From contig DBXG01000027.1 in assembly GCA_002309215.1 (NCBI GenBank), positions 1 to 17,999 on the forward strand: a DNA stretch of 17,999 nt, read 5' to 3'. Under the pieces are notes generated by a model that had not been told where the DNA came from, did no database searches, and saw nothing but the letters and a program-made list of their open reading frames with translations. The position numbers and the translations under genes are program-made. Source of the stretch: Alphaproteobacteria bacterium UBA1218. Lineage in GTDB: Bacteria > Pseudomonadota > Alphaproteobacteria > Rs-D84. Positions 9,295-17,312 of the stretch are shown here, piece by piece. Numbering within the stretch: the stretch's first letter is position 1; each line of letters begins with the position of its first letter.

Positions 9295-9420
9295 ACGAAT
9301 TACTTTAATCGCAAAAAAATCAATATTCAATAAAAACTTGATTTTTCTTTTTTATGTGTCAAAATAGCCATATCCGACATGGCAGGCATTGCCACGAGGT
9401 ATATAAAAAAAGGATATAAA
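9295..9420. promoter_or_regulatory. divergent promoter region between mreC and rpmI
   Basis: These 126 bases separate two divergent operons, so both promoters should lie here. For mreC, a perfect TTGACA reads on the - strand at 9362-9357, but no good -10 follows at 16-18 bases. For rpmI, TTGATT at 9338-9343 is followed 17 bases later by AAAATA at 9361-9366, a poor -10 match. The boxes overlap, so the two promoters may compete. A small hairpin (TGGCA at 9380-9384 with TGCCA at 9390-9394) falls in the presumed rpmI leader, upstream of its ribosome-binding site. The location is near-certain; the individual boxes are weak. Confidence 0.45.
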
Positions 9421-9624
9421 ATGCCAAAAATGAAAACAAAATCATATATGAAAAAACGTGCGTCCATGACTGCGACTGGTAAAATCCGTGTTGCAAGAAA
9501 TGCCCACAAAAAACGTCTTATGCACCAATCTAAACGTGCAAATAATGCGGGTTCTAAACCACAGTATTTAAACAAAAATATGGTGGGTCAGGCTAAAATC
9601 TTGGCTCCATATGGATTAGATTAA
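9421..9624 (+). CDS. rpmI: 50S ribosomal protein L35 (bL35)
   Basis: This is a 67-residue, strongly basic protein (MPKMKTKSYMKKRASMTATG) that matches bacterial L35 in length and content; L35 binds 23S rRNA in the large subunit. The ATG at 9421 is chosen over an upstream in-frame ATG at 9379 because the family begins with M-P-K-M-K-T and an AAGGA ribosome-binding site lies just before it. It is followed after 11 bases by rplT. In many bacteria this pair is autoregulated by L20; whether that holds here cannot be told from the sequence, although a small leader hairpin is present. Confidence 0.97.
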   Translation: MPKMKTKSYMKKRASMTATGKIRVARNAHKKRLMHQSKRANNAGSKPQYLNKNMVGQAKILAPYGLD

Positions 9625-9635
9625 GGGGGCATATC

Positions 9636-10004
9636 ATGGCAAGGGTAAAACGTGGAACAACTGTAAAACAAAAACACAAGAAAATACTTGATAGAGCGAA
9701 AGGTTATCTGGCTCGTCATCATTCTACATATCGTGCTGCACGTGAAAAAACTGAAAAAGCAGGTCAGTATGCATATCGCGATCGTCGTCAAAAGAAACGC
9801 GATTTTCGTTCGGTATGGATTGTCCGTATCAATGCTGCTGTGCGTGCTAATGGTTTAACATACAGCCAGTTCATGAATGGCTTGAAGAAAGCGGGGGTCG
9901 TTTTGGACCGCAAAGTATTGGCCCAGATGGCATATGATGCTGATAAAAACTTCAATACATTGATTGAAACTGCAAAACGATTTATTTCCTCTACTGCTAA
10001 ATAA
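9636..10004 (+). CDS. rplT: 50S ribosomal protein L20 (bL20)
   Basis: This is a 122-residue basic protein with the L20 signature (ARVKRGTTVKQKHKKILDRA, then a long helix rich in Arg and Lys). L20 is needed early in 50S assembly and binds 23S rRNA. The C-terminal globular part (about 60-118) includes YSQFMNGLKKAGVVLDRKVL, which is highly conserved. An AAGGGGG ribosome-binding site at 9623-9629 overlaps the rpmI stop, so the two genes are translated from one mRNA. The usual partner infC is not in the window. Confidence 0.98.
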   Translation: MARVKRGTTVKQKHKKILDRAKGYLARHHSTYRAAREKTEKAGQYAYRDRRQKKRDFRSVWIVRINAAVRANGLTYSQFMNGLKKAGVVLDRKVLAQMAYDADKNFNTLIETAKRFISSTAK

Positions 10005-10031
10005 CTCTTGGCGGCAGGGTTTTGTTTTGTC

Positions 10032-10063
10032 ATAATAAGGCCGTAGAGATACGGTCTTATTAT
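10032..10063 (+). terminator. strong hairpin between rplT and pheS (terminator or attenuator)
   Basis: A 14-base-pair stem (10032-10045 with 10050-10063, one G-U wobble) is closed by a GAGA tetraloop of the GNRA type. It is followed by TTATC rather than a long T-run, so termination may be partial. It lies 18 bases before the pheS start and is the only strong structure in the 77-base gap. It may lower pheST expression relative to the ribosomal genes, or act as an mRNA processing or stability element. In E. coli, pheST is controlled by attenuation in this same gap; no convincing Phe-rich leader peptide is visible here. Confidence 0.55.
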
Positions 10064-10081
10064 TTATCAACGGGGAATAAA

Positions 10082-11032
10082 ATGAAAAATAAAATTGAAA
10101 ATGTAGCATCTTTGGAAGATTTGCAAGCATTGTACACAGAAACGTTTGGTAAAAACGGTACAATGACGCAAAAGTTGAAAAATATGGCAAATCTGTCCAA
10201 TGAAGAACGCGCAGTTATAAATGCTGAAAACACAGAATTACGTCAATTGTTCAGAGATAAACAAAATGAATTGGAAATGGCCGCATTAAATGCTAAATTG
10301 GCAACGGAAAAAATCGACGTAACATTGGACACAGAACCAAAAAATCGCGGAACAATTCATCCGCTGACGCAATCAGCAAAAGAAGTTAAAGAAATTTTTG
10401 AGTCTATGGGTTATACCATGATGTCGGGACCAGAAATAGAAGACGATTGGCATAATTTTACTGCATTAAACACCCCAGAATATCACCCTGCCCGCGATAT
10501 GCAGGATACTTTCTTTTTGGAAAATGGTAATGTAATGCGAACACAAACATCTGCTGTTCAGATTCGTGCTATGGAAAAAAATGGTGCACCTATTAAAATG
10601 TTTACAATCGGCCAATGTTATCGCAAGGAACTGGATGCAACGCATTCGGTTATGTTCGGCCAAATAGAAGGTTTATATGTTGATAAAATTGAAAAAAATA
10701 TAAATTTATCTGATTTGTTGGGAACAATGCGAACATTCGCATTAAGATTTTTTGGTAAAGAAATGGAATTCCGTATTCGTCCATCTTATTTTCCATTTAC
10801 AGAACCATCCATAGAAATAGATATGAAATGGGGAGACAAGTGGATGGAATTGTTGTGTGGTGGTATGGTTCATCCAAATGTTTTGCGTAATTGCAATATA
10901 AACCCAGATGAATATCAGGGCTTTGCTTTTGGATTTGGTTGGGCCAGATTGGCAATGTTGAAATACGGACTAAACGATATTCGCGCATTTACTGACGGCG
11001 ACATTCGTTGGTTGAAAAACAGTGGTTTTTAA
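10082..11032 (+). CDS. pheS: phenylalanyl-tRNA synthetase alpha subunit
   Basis: PheS is the catalytic subunit of the (alpha-beta)2 class II synthetase that charges tRNA-Phe. The 316-residue protein has an N-terminal coiled coil (about 1-80) that contacts tRNA, then the class II core. Motif 2 is visible as GQCYRKELDATHSVMFGQIEG (177-197) and motif 3 as GFAFGFGWARLAMLKYG (280-296), with the conserved C-terminal TDGDIRWLKN segment. It is slightly shorter than E. coli PheS (327), the difference being at the N-terminus. The ATG at 10082 has a GGGG ribosome-binding site; the in-frame extension upstream to 10022 runs through the hairpin and is not family-like. pheT follows after 14 bases. Confidence 0.97.
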   Translation: MKNKIENVASLEDLQALYTETFGKNGTMTQKLKNMANLSNEERAVINAENTELRQLFRDKQNELEMAALNAKLATEKIDVTLDTEPKNRGTIHPLTQSAKEVKEIFESMGYTMMSGPEIEDDWHNFTALNTPEYHPARDMQDTFFLENGNVMRTQTSAVQIRAMEKNGAPIKMFTIGQCYRKELDATHSVMFGQIEGLYVDKIEKNINLSDLLGTMRTFALRFFGKEMEFRIRPSYFPFTEPSIEIDMKWGDKWMELLCGGMVHPNVLRNCNINPDEYQGFAFGFGWARLAMLKYGLNDIRAFTDGDIRWLKNSGF

Positions 11033-11046
11033 TAAAGGGGTAAAAA

Positions 11047-13368
11047 ATGAAATGGTCTTATGAATGGTTGAAACAATATCTGAAAACAGATTTAACCCCT
11101 GGGCAAATCGCTGATAAATTGACAACAACAGGATTGGAAGTTGAAGATGTTGAAATCCCTGTTTTGCCGATTGCAGCCAAAATCATTGAATGTGTCGCAC
11201 ACCCAGACAGCGATCACTTACATGTGTTAAAGGTTGATGATGGCTCTGGTACTTTGCGTCAGGTTGTATGTGGTGCACCAAACGCACGTGTAGGATTGGT
11301 TTCTGCGCTAGCGTTGCCGGGCTGTAAAATTGGCGATATGGTTATCCAAAACGGTAAATTGCGTGGTATTGAATCCAAGGGTATGATGTGCAGCGGTAAA
11401 GAACTTGGTATCAATGATGACCACAGCGGTATTATAGAATTAGATGAAAAGAATGAGACAATTGGTCAACCAATATCCGCTTTGGCGGATTCTGCATCTG
11501 CAATAATAGAAACGTCCATAACACCAAATCGACCTGATTATTTGGCTGTGCGTGGTATTGCGCTGGATTTAAGCGCATCTGGCATTGGCGAATATATTGA
11601 AGAAAACATCAAAGAACTTGATTTGGTCCCAGGCAAACGGAAAGTTAATTTGTTGGCACCAGAAGCATGTCCGACATACAGATTCTGTGAAATACATGGA
11701 ATCAAAAACGCGCCATCAAGTGATGTGATACAAAGACGTTTGCGTTCTGCGGGTATAAACCCAAAGAATGCACCAATTGATGCAACAAATTATATTTGTT
11801 ATGACATGGCACAACCAATGCATTGTTTTGATGCAGATAAAATCGTTGGTGATATAACTGTGCGTATGGCAAAAGACGGTGAAAAATTCACAGATTTGTT
11901 TGGAACCGAACATACATTAAATGAAAAAGATTTAGTGATTTGTGATGATGCAGGAATATTGGCTTTGGCTGGTGTTGTCGGTGGTGACAGGGCTTCTACA
12001 ACAGACGAAACCAAAAACATCATTTTGGAATCTGCTTATTTTAATCCTGTATCTGTTCGTAAGTCTTCTAAGAAAATTGGTTTATCAACTGATTCTTCAT
12101 ACAGATACGAACGTGGCATAGATCCAAATTTATCAGCCAAGGCATTAGCATACGCTGCAAAAATTATAATGGATTCATGTGGTGGTAAAATTGTCAATGT
12201 TTCTGTTGCAGGTCGTGCGTCCTATACACCAGAATCAGTGCGTTATAACCCATCGTTGTTCGAACAAAAAACAGGTGTTAAACTGGACACAGAAATACAA
12301 AGAAAGATTTTAACAGATTTACATTACGATATTAAAAACACTAAAAATGGTGATTGGATGGTGACACCTATTTCATCACGCGTTGATGTTGTAATACCTG
12401 AAAACATAGTATCTGATTTAATTCGTATTTATGGTTATGACAAAGTTGGATTAGATTACGTTCCAGAAAAAACTGTTCCGGCGGATCATAATGATATGAA
12501 TATATCGTTAAAAGAAAAATTGGCATCTCTGGGTTTGAACGAATCAATTTCGTTTGGTTTTGGAAACAGCAAAATAGAACAAATTTTAACAGACAAACCA
12601 ATTGTTAAGATTGCTAATCCTATTGTTGTGGATATGGATACAGCGCGTAATATTTTGTTGGAAAATATGTTGGTTGCTGTGGCGAACAATGAAAAACGTG
12701 GTTTTGTTGATATGAATATGTTCGAATTTGGACCCGTATTTGACGGTGATAAACCTGGCGAACAACATACTTCAATTTGTATAGTGCGCACAGGTTCTAC
12801 ATCGCCAAAACATTGGCAGAAACGTAATCGCCCTGTTGATATATTTGATGTCAAGGCTGATTTAGTGTCTTTGCTTGGTGCACAAAAATACACAATTGAT
12901 ACTGCAAACGCACCAAAATGGGCGCATCCATACAGATATGGTGCTATTGTTCAGGGTAAAAAGGTCTTGGCACAATTTGGACAACTGCATCCATCAATTG
13001 CGAAACAATTGCATATCAAAACAAACGTATACATTGGATTGGTTGAAGATATCGAAAATCTGCCAAAAAATCCAAAGCATAAAAAAATCCCAATGACAGA
13101 TTTTATGCCGATAACACGTGATTTTGCGTTTGTGGTTGATAAAGATTTTGAATCTGGAAAAATAATATCAACTGCACTTGCAACAGATTCATGTGTTGCT
13201 GATGCTGTTGTTTTTGATTCGTTTGATATGGGGGACGGTAAAAAGTCGGTTGCTTTTACAATCACAATTTATCCGGATCATAATATGAACGATGAAGAAT
13301 TGCTAAAGATTCAAGATGCGATTATCAAAAACATAGAATCAAAATGTGGTGCAAAATTGCGTGCATAA
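11047..13368 (+). CDS. pheT: phenylalanyl-tRNA synthetase beta subunit
   Basis: PheT is the large subunit of phenylalanyl-tRNA synthetase; it holds the tRNA-binding and editing functions that remove mischarged Tyr-tRNA-Phe. The 773-residue protein (E. coli 795) shows the family layout: an N-terminal MKWSYEWLKQYL module, an OB-fold EMAP-II-like tRNA-binding domain (about 39-148, with HPDSDHLHVLKVD), the B3/B4 editing domain (about 205-380, with PIDATNYICYDMAQPMHCFD), a B5 domain (about 395-465), a catalytic-like core and the C-terminal ferredoxin-fold anticodon-binding domain (about 680-773, DFMPITRDFAFVVD). An AAAGGGG ribosome-binding site precedes the ATG. It is the last gene of the rpmI-rplT-pheS-pheT run and ends at a strong terminator. 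Confidence 0.98.
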   Translation: MKWSYEWLKQYLKTDLTPGQIADKLTTTGLEVEDVEIPVLPIAAKIIECVAHPDSDHLHVLKVDDGSGTLRQVVCGAPNARVGLVSALALPGCKIGDMVIQNGKLRGIESKGMMCSGKELGINDDHSGIIELDEKNETIGQPISALADSASAIIETSITPNRPDYLAVRGIALDLSASGIGEYIEENIKELDLVPGKRKVNLLAPEACPTYRFCEIHGIKNAPSSDVIQRRLRSAGINPKNAPIDATNYICYDMAQPMHCFDADKIVGDITVRMAKDGEKFTDLFGTEHTLNEKDLVICDDAGILALAGVVGGDRASTTDETKNIILESAYFNPVSVRKSSKKIGLSTDSSYRYERGIDPNLSAKALAYAAKIIMDSCGGKIVNVSVAGRASYTPESVRYNPSLFEQKTGVKLDTEIQRKILTDLHYDIKNTKNGDWMVTPISSRVDVVIPENIVSDLIRIYGYDKVGLDYVPEKTVPADHNDMNISLKEKLASLGLNESISFGFGNSKIEQILTDKPIVKIANPIVVDMDTARNILLENMLVAVANNEKRGFVDMNMFEFGPVFDGDKPGEQHTSICIVRTGSTSPKHWQKRNRPVDIFDVKADLVSLLGAQKYTIDTANAPKWAHPYRYGAIVQGKKVLAQFGQLHPSIAKQLHIKTNVYIGLVEDIENLPKNPKHKKIPMTDFMPITRDFAFVVDKDFESGKIISTALATDSCVADAVVFDSFDMGDGKKSVAFTITIYPDHNMNDEELLKIQDAIIKNIESKCGAKLRA

Positions 13369-13389
13369 TTGGTAATATAAAAAATAACG

Positions 13390-13445
13390 AAAACACCGGC
13401 AAACTTGTCGCGACGTAGCGAAGCGAAGACGGATGCCGGTGTTTT
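13390..13445. terminator. bidirectional terminator between pheT and nth, with a 32-base GC-rich loop
   Basis: A perfect 12-base-pair stem joins AAAACACCGGCA (13390-13401) and TGCCGGTGTTTT (13434-13445). The + strand continues in TTATATGTTTTT and the - strand in CGTTATTTTTTATA, so it can stop both pheT and nth transcripts. The right arm abuts the nth stop codon. The loop (13402-13433) is unusually long and GC-rich for this genome; it contains the palindrome GTCGCGAC and two GCGAAG words in tandem. Confidence 0.85.
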
Positions 13446-14120
13446 TTATATGTTTTTATCTGTGGAATTACACCATTTTGCAACTGGGCAATTTGTGCAA
13501 TTTGGTTTGATTGCCTTACATGTATATCGACCATGTAAAACCATTACATGGTTTACAAATTCATGATATTTTTGTGGGATAATTTTTAATAATTTTTCTT
13601 CCACTTTTTCGGGGGTGTTGTCTTTGTCATCAACCCAACCAAATCGGTGTGATAAACGAAAAACATGAGTATCAACACCAATATTTGGTGCGTGCCATAA
13701 AACATTCATAATTACATTTGCAGTCTTTTGCCCGATTCCTGATAATTTCATCAATTCATCACGATTATGGTATTTGTTTGGGAAACAATAGTTTATATCA
13801 TCGCTTTTATCAGACTTTAATTGTTTTGATAATTCAATAATGTTTTTAGCCTTGTTATTGAAAAAAGAAATAACCCGAATATGTTCTTTCAACTTATCAA
13901 TACCAAGCGCCAGCATTTTATCGGGGGTCGGTGCAATTTGGAAAAGTTTTGGTGTGACTTCATTTACTTTTTTATCTGTTGCCTGGGCAGACAAAATTAC
14001 GGCCACAGCAAAAGTAAATTCATTTATTGAATATAATTCTGACCGGATATCCATATTCAATGTCGGACAGACATTTGCAAAATAGATATCCGGTGTCAAA
14101 GTTATATTTTTCTTAGGCAT
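13446..14120 (-). CDS. nth: endonuclease III (DNA glycosylase/AP lyase)
   Basis: Nth removes oxidised pyrimidines and nicks the resulting abasic sites in base-excision repair. The 224-residue protein (E. coli 211) has the helix-hairpin-helix LSGIGQKTANVIMN with catalytic lysine K132, and the catalytic aspartate D150 in VDTHVFRLSHRFGW, with the same 18-residue spacing as in E. coli. Four cysteines at 201, 208, 211 and 217 (C-x6-C-x2-C-x5-C) form the 4Fe-4S site. The ATG at 14120 is chosen because family similarity begins soon after it; the longer in-frame extension to 14189 lies wholly inside ileS. The start overlaps the 3' end of ileS by 8 bases, so the two are probably co-transcribed and coupled. 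Confidence 0.96.
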   Translation of the reverse strand: MPKKNITLTPDIYFANVCPTLNMDIRSELYSINEFTFAVAVILSAQATDKKVNEVTPKLFQIAPTPDKMLALGIDKLKEHIRVISFFNNKAKNIIELSKQLKSDKSDDINYCFPNKYHNRDELMKLSGIGQKTANVIMNVLWHAPNIGVDTHVFRLSHRFGWVDDKDNTPEKVEEKLLKIIPQKYHEFVNHVMVLHGRYTCKAIKPNCTNCPVAKWCNSTDKNI

Positions 14121-17100
14121 TTGCTTTTTCAATATTGATTGACAGGTTATAACCCTCAATTTCTTTGCTGAATTGATCTGCTTCACCAAAATTCAGTTCA
14201 ACAATCAAAGCATCATGCATAATGCGTTTTTTATGCGCCTCAATCGCATTATGTAGCGCTATTTCTGTTGTATACGTCAGTTTTATTCTGTCAGATACAT
14301 CCAATCCTGCAGCCTTTCGTGAATCTTGGATAAAACGTAAAGCGTCATTCACCAAACCTTCTGCTATCAGTTCGCTGTTTGTTTCTGTATTCAATACAAC
14401 GACGGCTGTATTGTCTGGAATTGCTGCGCCAGTAATACCATCTTTGACAGTCAAACGATTTTCGTATTCATCAGGATTCAGAACATGTTCGCCAACAATC
14501 AATTTGTCGCCTTTGATTTCATAATCACCACGTTTAACAGTTGGTATTATATCTTTTAATGCACCGCCCAATCTGGTACCTATTTTTGGTGTGATTAGAT
14601 ATACAAATGAATCTGCAACATTGTGAATATCTGCGATGAATTTAACGTTTTTCACGTTTAATTCGTCTTTGATGATATCTGCATAATCATGCATATCTGC
14701 GCCAGCAATAGCCACGTCCAACAAAGGCAAACGATTGCGTAGTTTATATTGTTCGCGTAACTGTTTTCCAACAGATACAATTTCTTGGACACGACGCATA
14801 TCATTAACTATTTTTTCATCAGTCTCGGTCGCCTGTGGCCAGTCTTGTAAATGAACAGATTCTTCACCGGTTAAATTCTTGAATATATATTCAGAAATAA
14901 ACGGTGCAAAAGGTGCCAAACATTTACAGAATGTTGTCAGCACATAATGTAATGTTTCAAAAGCGCTTTCGTCTTCGTCCCAGAATCTGTCACGATTACG
15001 ACGAATGTACCAGTTGTTTAATATATCCAAGAAACGAACAAATTCTTTGATTGCAACATCTGGTTTGTATTCTTCCAAAGCAGATGTTGTTGTTTTTATC
15101 AATTCATTTAATTCTGCCAAGATGTATTTGTCTAGCAAATTGTTAGATGTTGGTTTGTTCTTTACAGTGATATTTGCGGCATTCGCATACAAAGTAAAGA
15201 AATGATATGCGTTCCACAATGGTGTCAAAATCGTTTTGATTGTATCATTGAAAACCTTGCCTTCTTTATCAATACACAAAGGTTCTGCTTTCATAAAATT
15301 ACTACCTTGGATGTATAAGCGAATTGCGTCTGCACCATATTTTTCAAACGCAAAACTTGGGTCAGAATAGTTATGTAAAGATTTAGAAAACTTGCGTTTT
15401 TGTTCATCTAAAACCATACCATTAGCAGATACAACCTTGAATGCAGGCTTATCAAACAAAGCAACCGCCATAACCATCAAAGAATTGAACCAACCGCGTG
15501 TTTGATCTTGCCCTTCGATAATATAATTTGCAGGAAAAGTCTTCTCAAACTTGTCAACATTTTCAAATGGATAATGTAGTGATGCAAATGGCATAGAGCC
15601 AGATTCAAACCAACAATCCAAAACGTCGGTTATTCTGTGCCAGCCGTCTTTTGTTAATTTATCCAATGTTGGACGATGCAAATCGTCAATCTTTACACCA
15701 AAGAAATCTTCCATTTCTTTGATTGAACCAAAGATTTTATATTCGCTGTCTTTTTCCCAAATTGGTAATGGAACACCCCAGAAACGATTTCTAGAAATAC
15801 CCCATTGACGTTCATTTTCAATCCAGTCCATAAAACGATTTCCTGCAGATGTCCATTTTGTTTCGGTTTTGGTTATTTCAACCAATCTGTCACGAATTTT
15901 TGGAACATCAACATACCATGCGTCTGTTGCGCGTTGAATCAATTTTTCATGACTGCGTGGCCCAAACGGATAACTGTGTTTATGTTGTTCTTTTTTTACC
16001 AAAACACCATTTTCTTTCAACCAATCTATGACTTTTGGATTGGCTTCGAATATATTTTGACCCGCCCAATCGCGCACAGTATTATCAAAATTACCGTAAT
16101 CATCAACGTTCAAAATCACCGGAAATTTTGCATCTATTGCCTTGGCTGCAAAATAATCTTCTTCACCAAATGCAGGCGCAATATGAACGATACCTGTTCC
16201 ATCGCCATCAGACACATAATCCGCAGAAATCACCGTATACAGATTTTTATTTTCTTTGCTTATGTTCGTATAATAATCAAATATCGGTTTATAATGTAAG
16301 CCGACCAATTCTGCGCCCATTATTTCACCCAACTTTTCAGAATTCGCAAAGATTTTTTCGTATGCGCTTAAACGGCTTTCTGCCAAGACATAAACATGTC
16401 CATCATCATGTTTCATGCGAACATATTTCATGTTTGGGTTAACCGCCAAAGCAGAATTCGCAGGCAAAGTCCATGGCGTTGTTGTCCAGGCGATCACCCT
16501 GTCCCCATTTTCTAACCCAAACCAAATTGTCACAGTATCATCGACCACGTCTTGATATTCGCTGGACGCTTCGCTGTTTGATAAAACAGTCCCAAGTTTC
16601 CAATCATATGGATTGACCTTGAAATCTTTATAAAGCAAACCTTTGTCATATAATTGTTTTAATGCCCATATTACAGATTCCATATAATTTTTATCCATAG
16701 TGCGATAGCCATAATCATCACCACCATCAACCCAACGACCAATACGTTCTATGTAAAATAGCCATTCGTTAGTGTATGTCATAACATCTTTTTTGCACAT
16801 ATCACAGAAAGCATCAATTCCATCATTTGCAACGATATCTTTTGCGGTTTTACCTTGTTTTTTTTCAACCGAGTTTTCAGCAGGTAATCCATGGCAATCC
16901 CAACCCAAAGCACGTTCTACATATTTGCCACGCATAGTCTGGAAACGCGAAACCATATCTTTGATAGAACTGACCCCTAAATGTCCCAAATGTGGCAAGC
17001 CGTTTCCAAACGGTGGACCGTCGTAGAAATTGAAAGGTTCACCCATCTTGGTTTTGTTCAGAGATTTATGAAAAGTATCATCTTCGCGCCAAAATTGTAA

Positions 17101-17157
17101 AACTTCGTTTTCCAGTTTTGGAAAGTTCGCTTTTTGTTCGGTTTTTGTATATGCCAT
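14113..17157 (-). CDS. ileS: isoleucyl-tRNA synthetase, type 2 (eukaryote-like)
   Basis: IleS charges tRNA-Ile and edits mischarged valine. At 1,014 residues it is longer than the common bacterial type 1 enzyme (about 930). The class I HIGH signature reads HLGH at 56-59 within DGPPFGNGLPHLGHLG; GLPH in place of ANGDIHIGH marks the type 2 clade. The KMSKS loop reads KFSKS at 589-593. The CP1 editing domain runs about 200-400 (TTTPWTLPAN, then GTGIVHIAPAFGEEDY). A WGISRNRFWGVPLPIWE block sits at 452-468. The type 1 C-terminal zinc finger is absent, as expected. At about 396-412 the usual CWR-type segment before the Y-R-A motif is replaced by YPFGPRSHEKLIQRAT. An AAGG ribosome-binding site lies about 9 bases upstream. 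It overlaps nth by 8 bases and has its own promoter and an attenuator-like leader. Known type 2 enzymes are usually insensitive to mupirocin. Confidence 0.96.
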   Translation of the reverse strand: MAYTKTEQKANFPKLENEVLQFWREDDTFHKSLNKTKMGEPFNFYDGPPFGNGLPHLGHLGVSSIKDMVSRFQTMRGKYVERALGWDCHGLPAENSVEKKQGKTAKDIVANDGIDAFCDMCKKDVMTYTNEWLFYIERIGRWVDGGDDYGYRTMDKNYMESVIWALKQLYDKGLLYKDFKVNPYDWKLGTVLSNSEASSEYQDVVDDTVTIWFGLENGDRVIAWTTTPWTLPANSALAVNPNMKYVRMKHDDGHVYVLAESRLSAYEKIFANSEKLGEIMGAELVGLHYKPIFDYYTNISKENKNLYTVISADYVSDGDGTGIVHIAPAFGEEDYFAAKAIDAKFPVILNVDDYGNFDNTVRDWAGQNIFEANPKVIDWLKENGVLVKKEQHKHSYPFGPRSHEKLIQRATDAWYVDVPKIRDRLVEITKTETKWTSAGNRFMDWIENERQWGISRNRFWGVPLPIWEKDSEYKIFGSIKEMEDFFGVKIDDLHRPTLDKLTKDGWHRITDVLDCWFESGSMPFASLHYPFENVDKFEKTFPANYIIEGQDQTRGWFNSLMVMAVALFDKPAFKVVSANGMVLDEQKRKFSKSLHNYSDPSFAFEKYGADAIRLYIQGSNFMKAEPLCIDKEGKVFNDTIKTILTPLWNAYHFFTLYANAANITVKNKPTSNNLLDKYILAELNELIKTTTSALEEYKPDVAIKEFVRFLDILNNWYIRRNRDRFWDEDESAFETLHYVLTTFCKCLAPFAPFISEYIFKNLTGEESVHLQDWPQATETDEKIVNDMRRVQEIVSVGKQLREQYKLRNRLPLLDVAIAGADMHDYADIIKDELNVKNVKFIADIHNVADSFVYLITPKIGTRLGGALKDIIPTVKRGDYEIKGDKLIVGEHVLNPDEYENRLTVKDGITGAAIPDNTAVVVLNTETNSELIAEGLVNDALRFIQDSRKAAGLDVSDRIKLTYTTEIALHNAIEAHKKRIMHDALIVELNFGEADQFSKEIEGYNLSINIEKANA

Positions 17158-17161
17158 GGTT

Positions 17162-17230
17162 TTATGCCTTTTTGTATAAAAAATGGCGCCTAATGCGCCC
17201 CAGCCACCGCCAAAGCGCAGTGTCCGTCAT
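17162..17230 (-). CDS. possible 22-codon leader ORF upstream of ileS
   Basis: An ATG-initiated frame runs from 17230 to a TAA at 17164-17162, ending only 4 bases before the ileS ATG. The peptide begins MTDTALWRWLGRIRR and is rich in Arg with two Trp and a single Ile. It reads straight through the competing stems of the ileS leader, so ribosome position on it could decide which stem forms. No clear ribosome-binding site precedes it, and one Ile codon is few for classical isoleucine attenuation. It could instead be a chance frame through a structured RNA. I do not recognise the peptide. Confidence 0.35.
   Translation of the reverse strand: MTDTALWRWLGRIRRHFLYKKA
17178..17219 (-). promoter_or_regulatory. 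attenuator-like leader of ileS
   Basis: On the - strand a GC stem, GGCGC (17199-17195) with GCGCC (17189-17185), has a 5-base loop and is followed by A and six T residues (17183-17178), the form of an intrinsic terminator. Two alternative 5-base-pair stems compete with it: TGCGC (17219-17215) can take GCGCA (17198-17194), and TGGCG (17212-17208) can take CGCCA (17188-17184). The segment is far richer in GC than its surroundings and lies between the ileS promoter and its start codon. Mutually exclusive pairing plus a T-run is the classic layout of transcription attenuation. No T-box sequence is recognisable. Confidence 0.5.
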
Positions 17231-17266
17231 TTAATAATAATTATTGCTTTTTTGTTCATGTCCACA

Positions 17267-17295
17267 TTTATACAATGTTTTTTACAAAAAATCAA
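17267..17295 (-). promoter_or_regulatory. ileS promoter
   Basis: On the - strand TTGATT (17295-17290) and TATAAA (17272-17267) are separated by exactly 17 bases, a good sigma-70-type match. Transcription would start near 17260, giving a leader of about 100 bases before ileS that contains the attenuator-like structure. Confidence 0.7.
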
Positions 17296-17312
17296 GTTAT
17301 ATACGATAAAAC

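Noticed and set aside
9379..9420. N-terminal extension of L35 from the ATG at 9379
   Set aside because: The extra 14 residues are not family-like, and a clear ribosome-binding site precedes the ATG at 9421.
10008..10046. Possible 12-codon pheS leader peptide starting at TTG
   Set aside because: It has only two Phe codons, a TTG start and no ribosome-binding site; the evidence is too weak to call a leader peptide.
14121..14189. N-terminal extension of endonuclease III
   Set aside because: The extension lies inside ileS and adds non-family residues; the ATG at 14120 gives the expected length.
15805..16299. 164-codon open frame on the + strand
   Set aside because: It is antisense to ileS; the Cys/Phe/Ile-rich translation is typical of a shadow frame.
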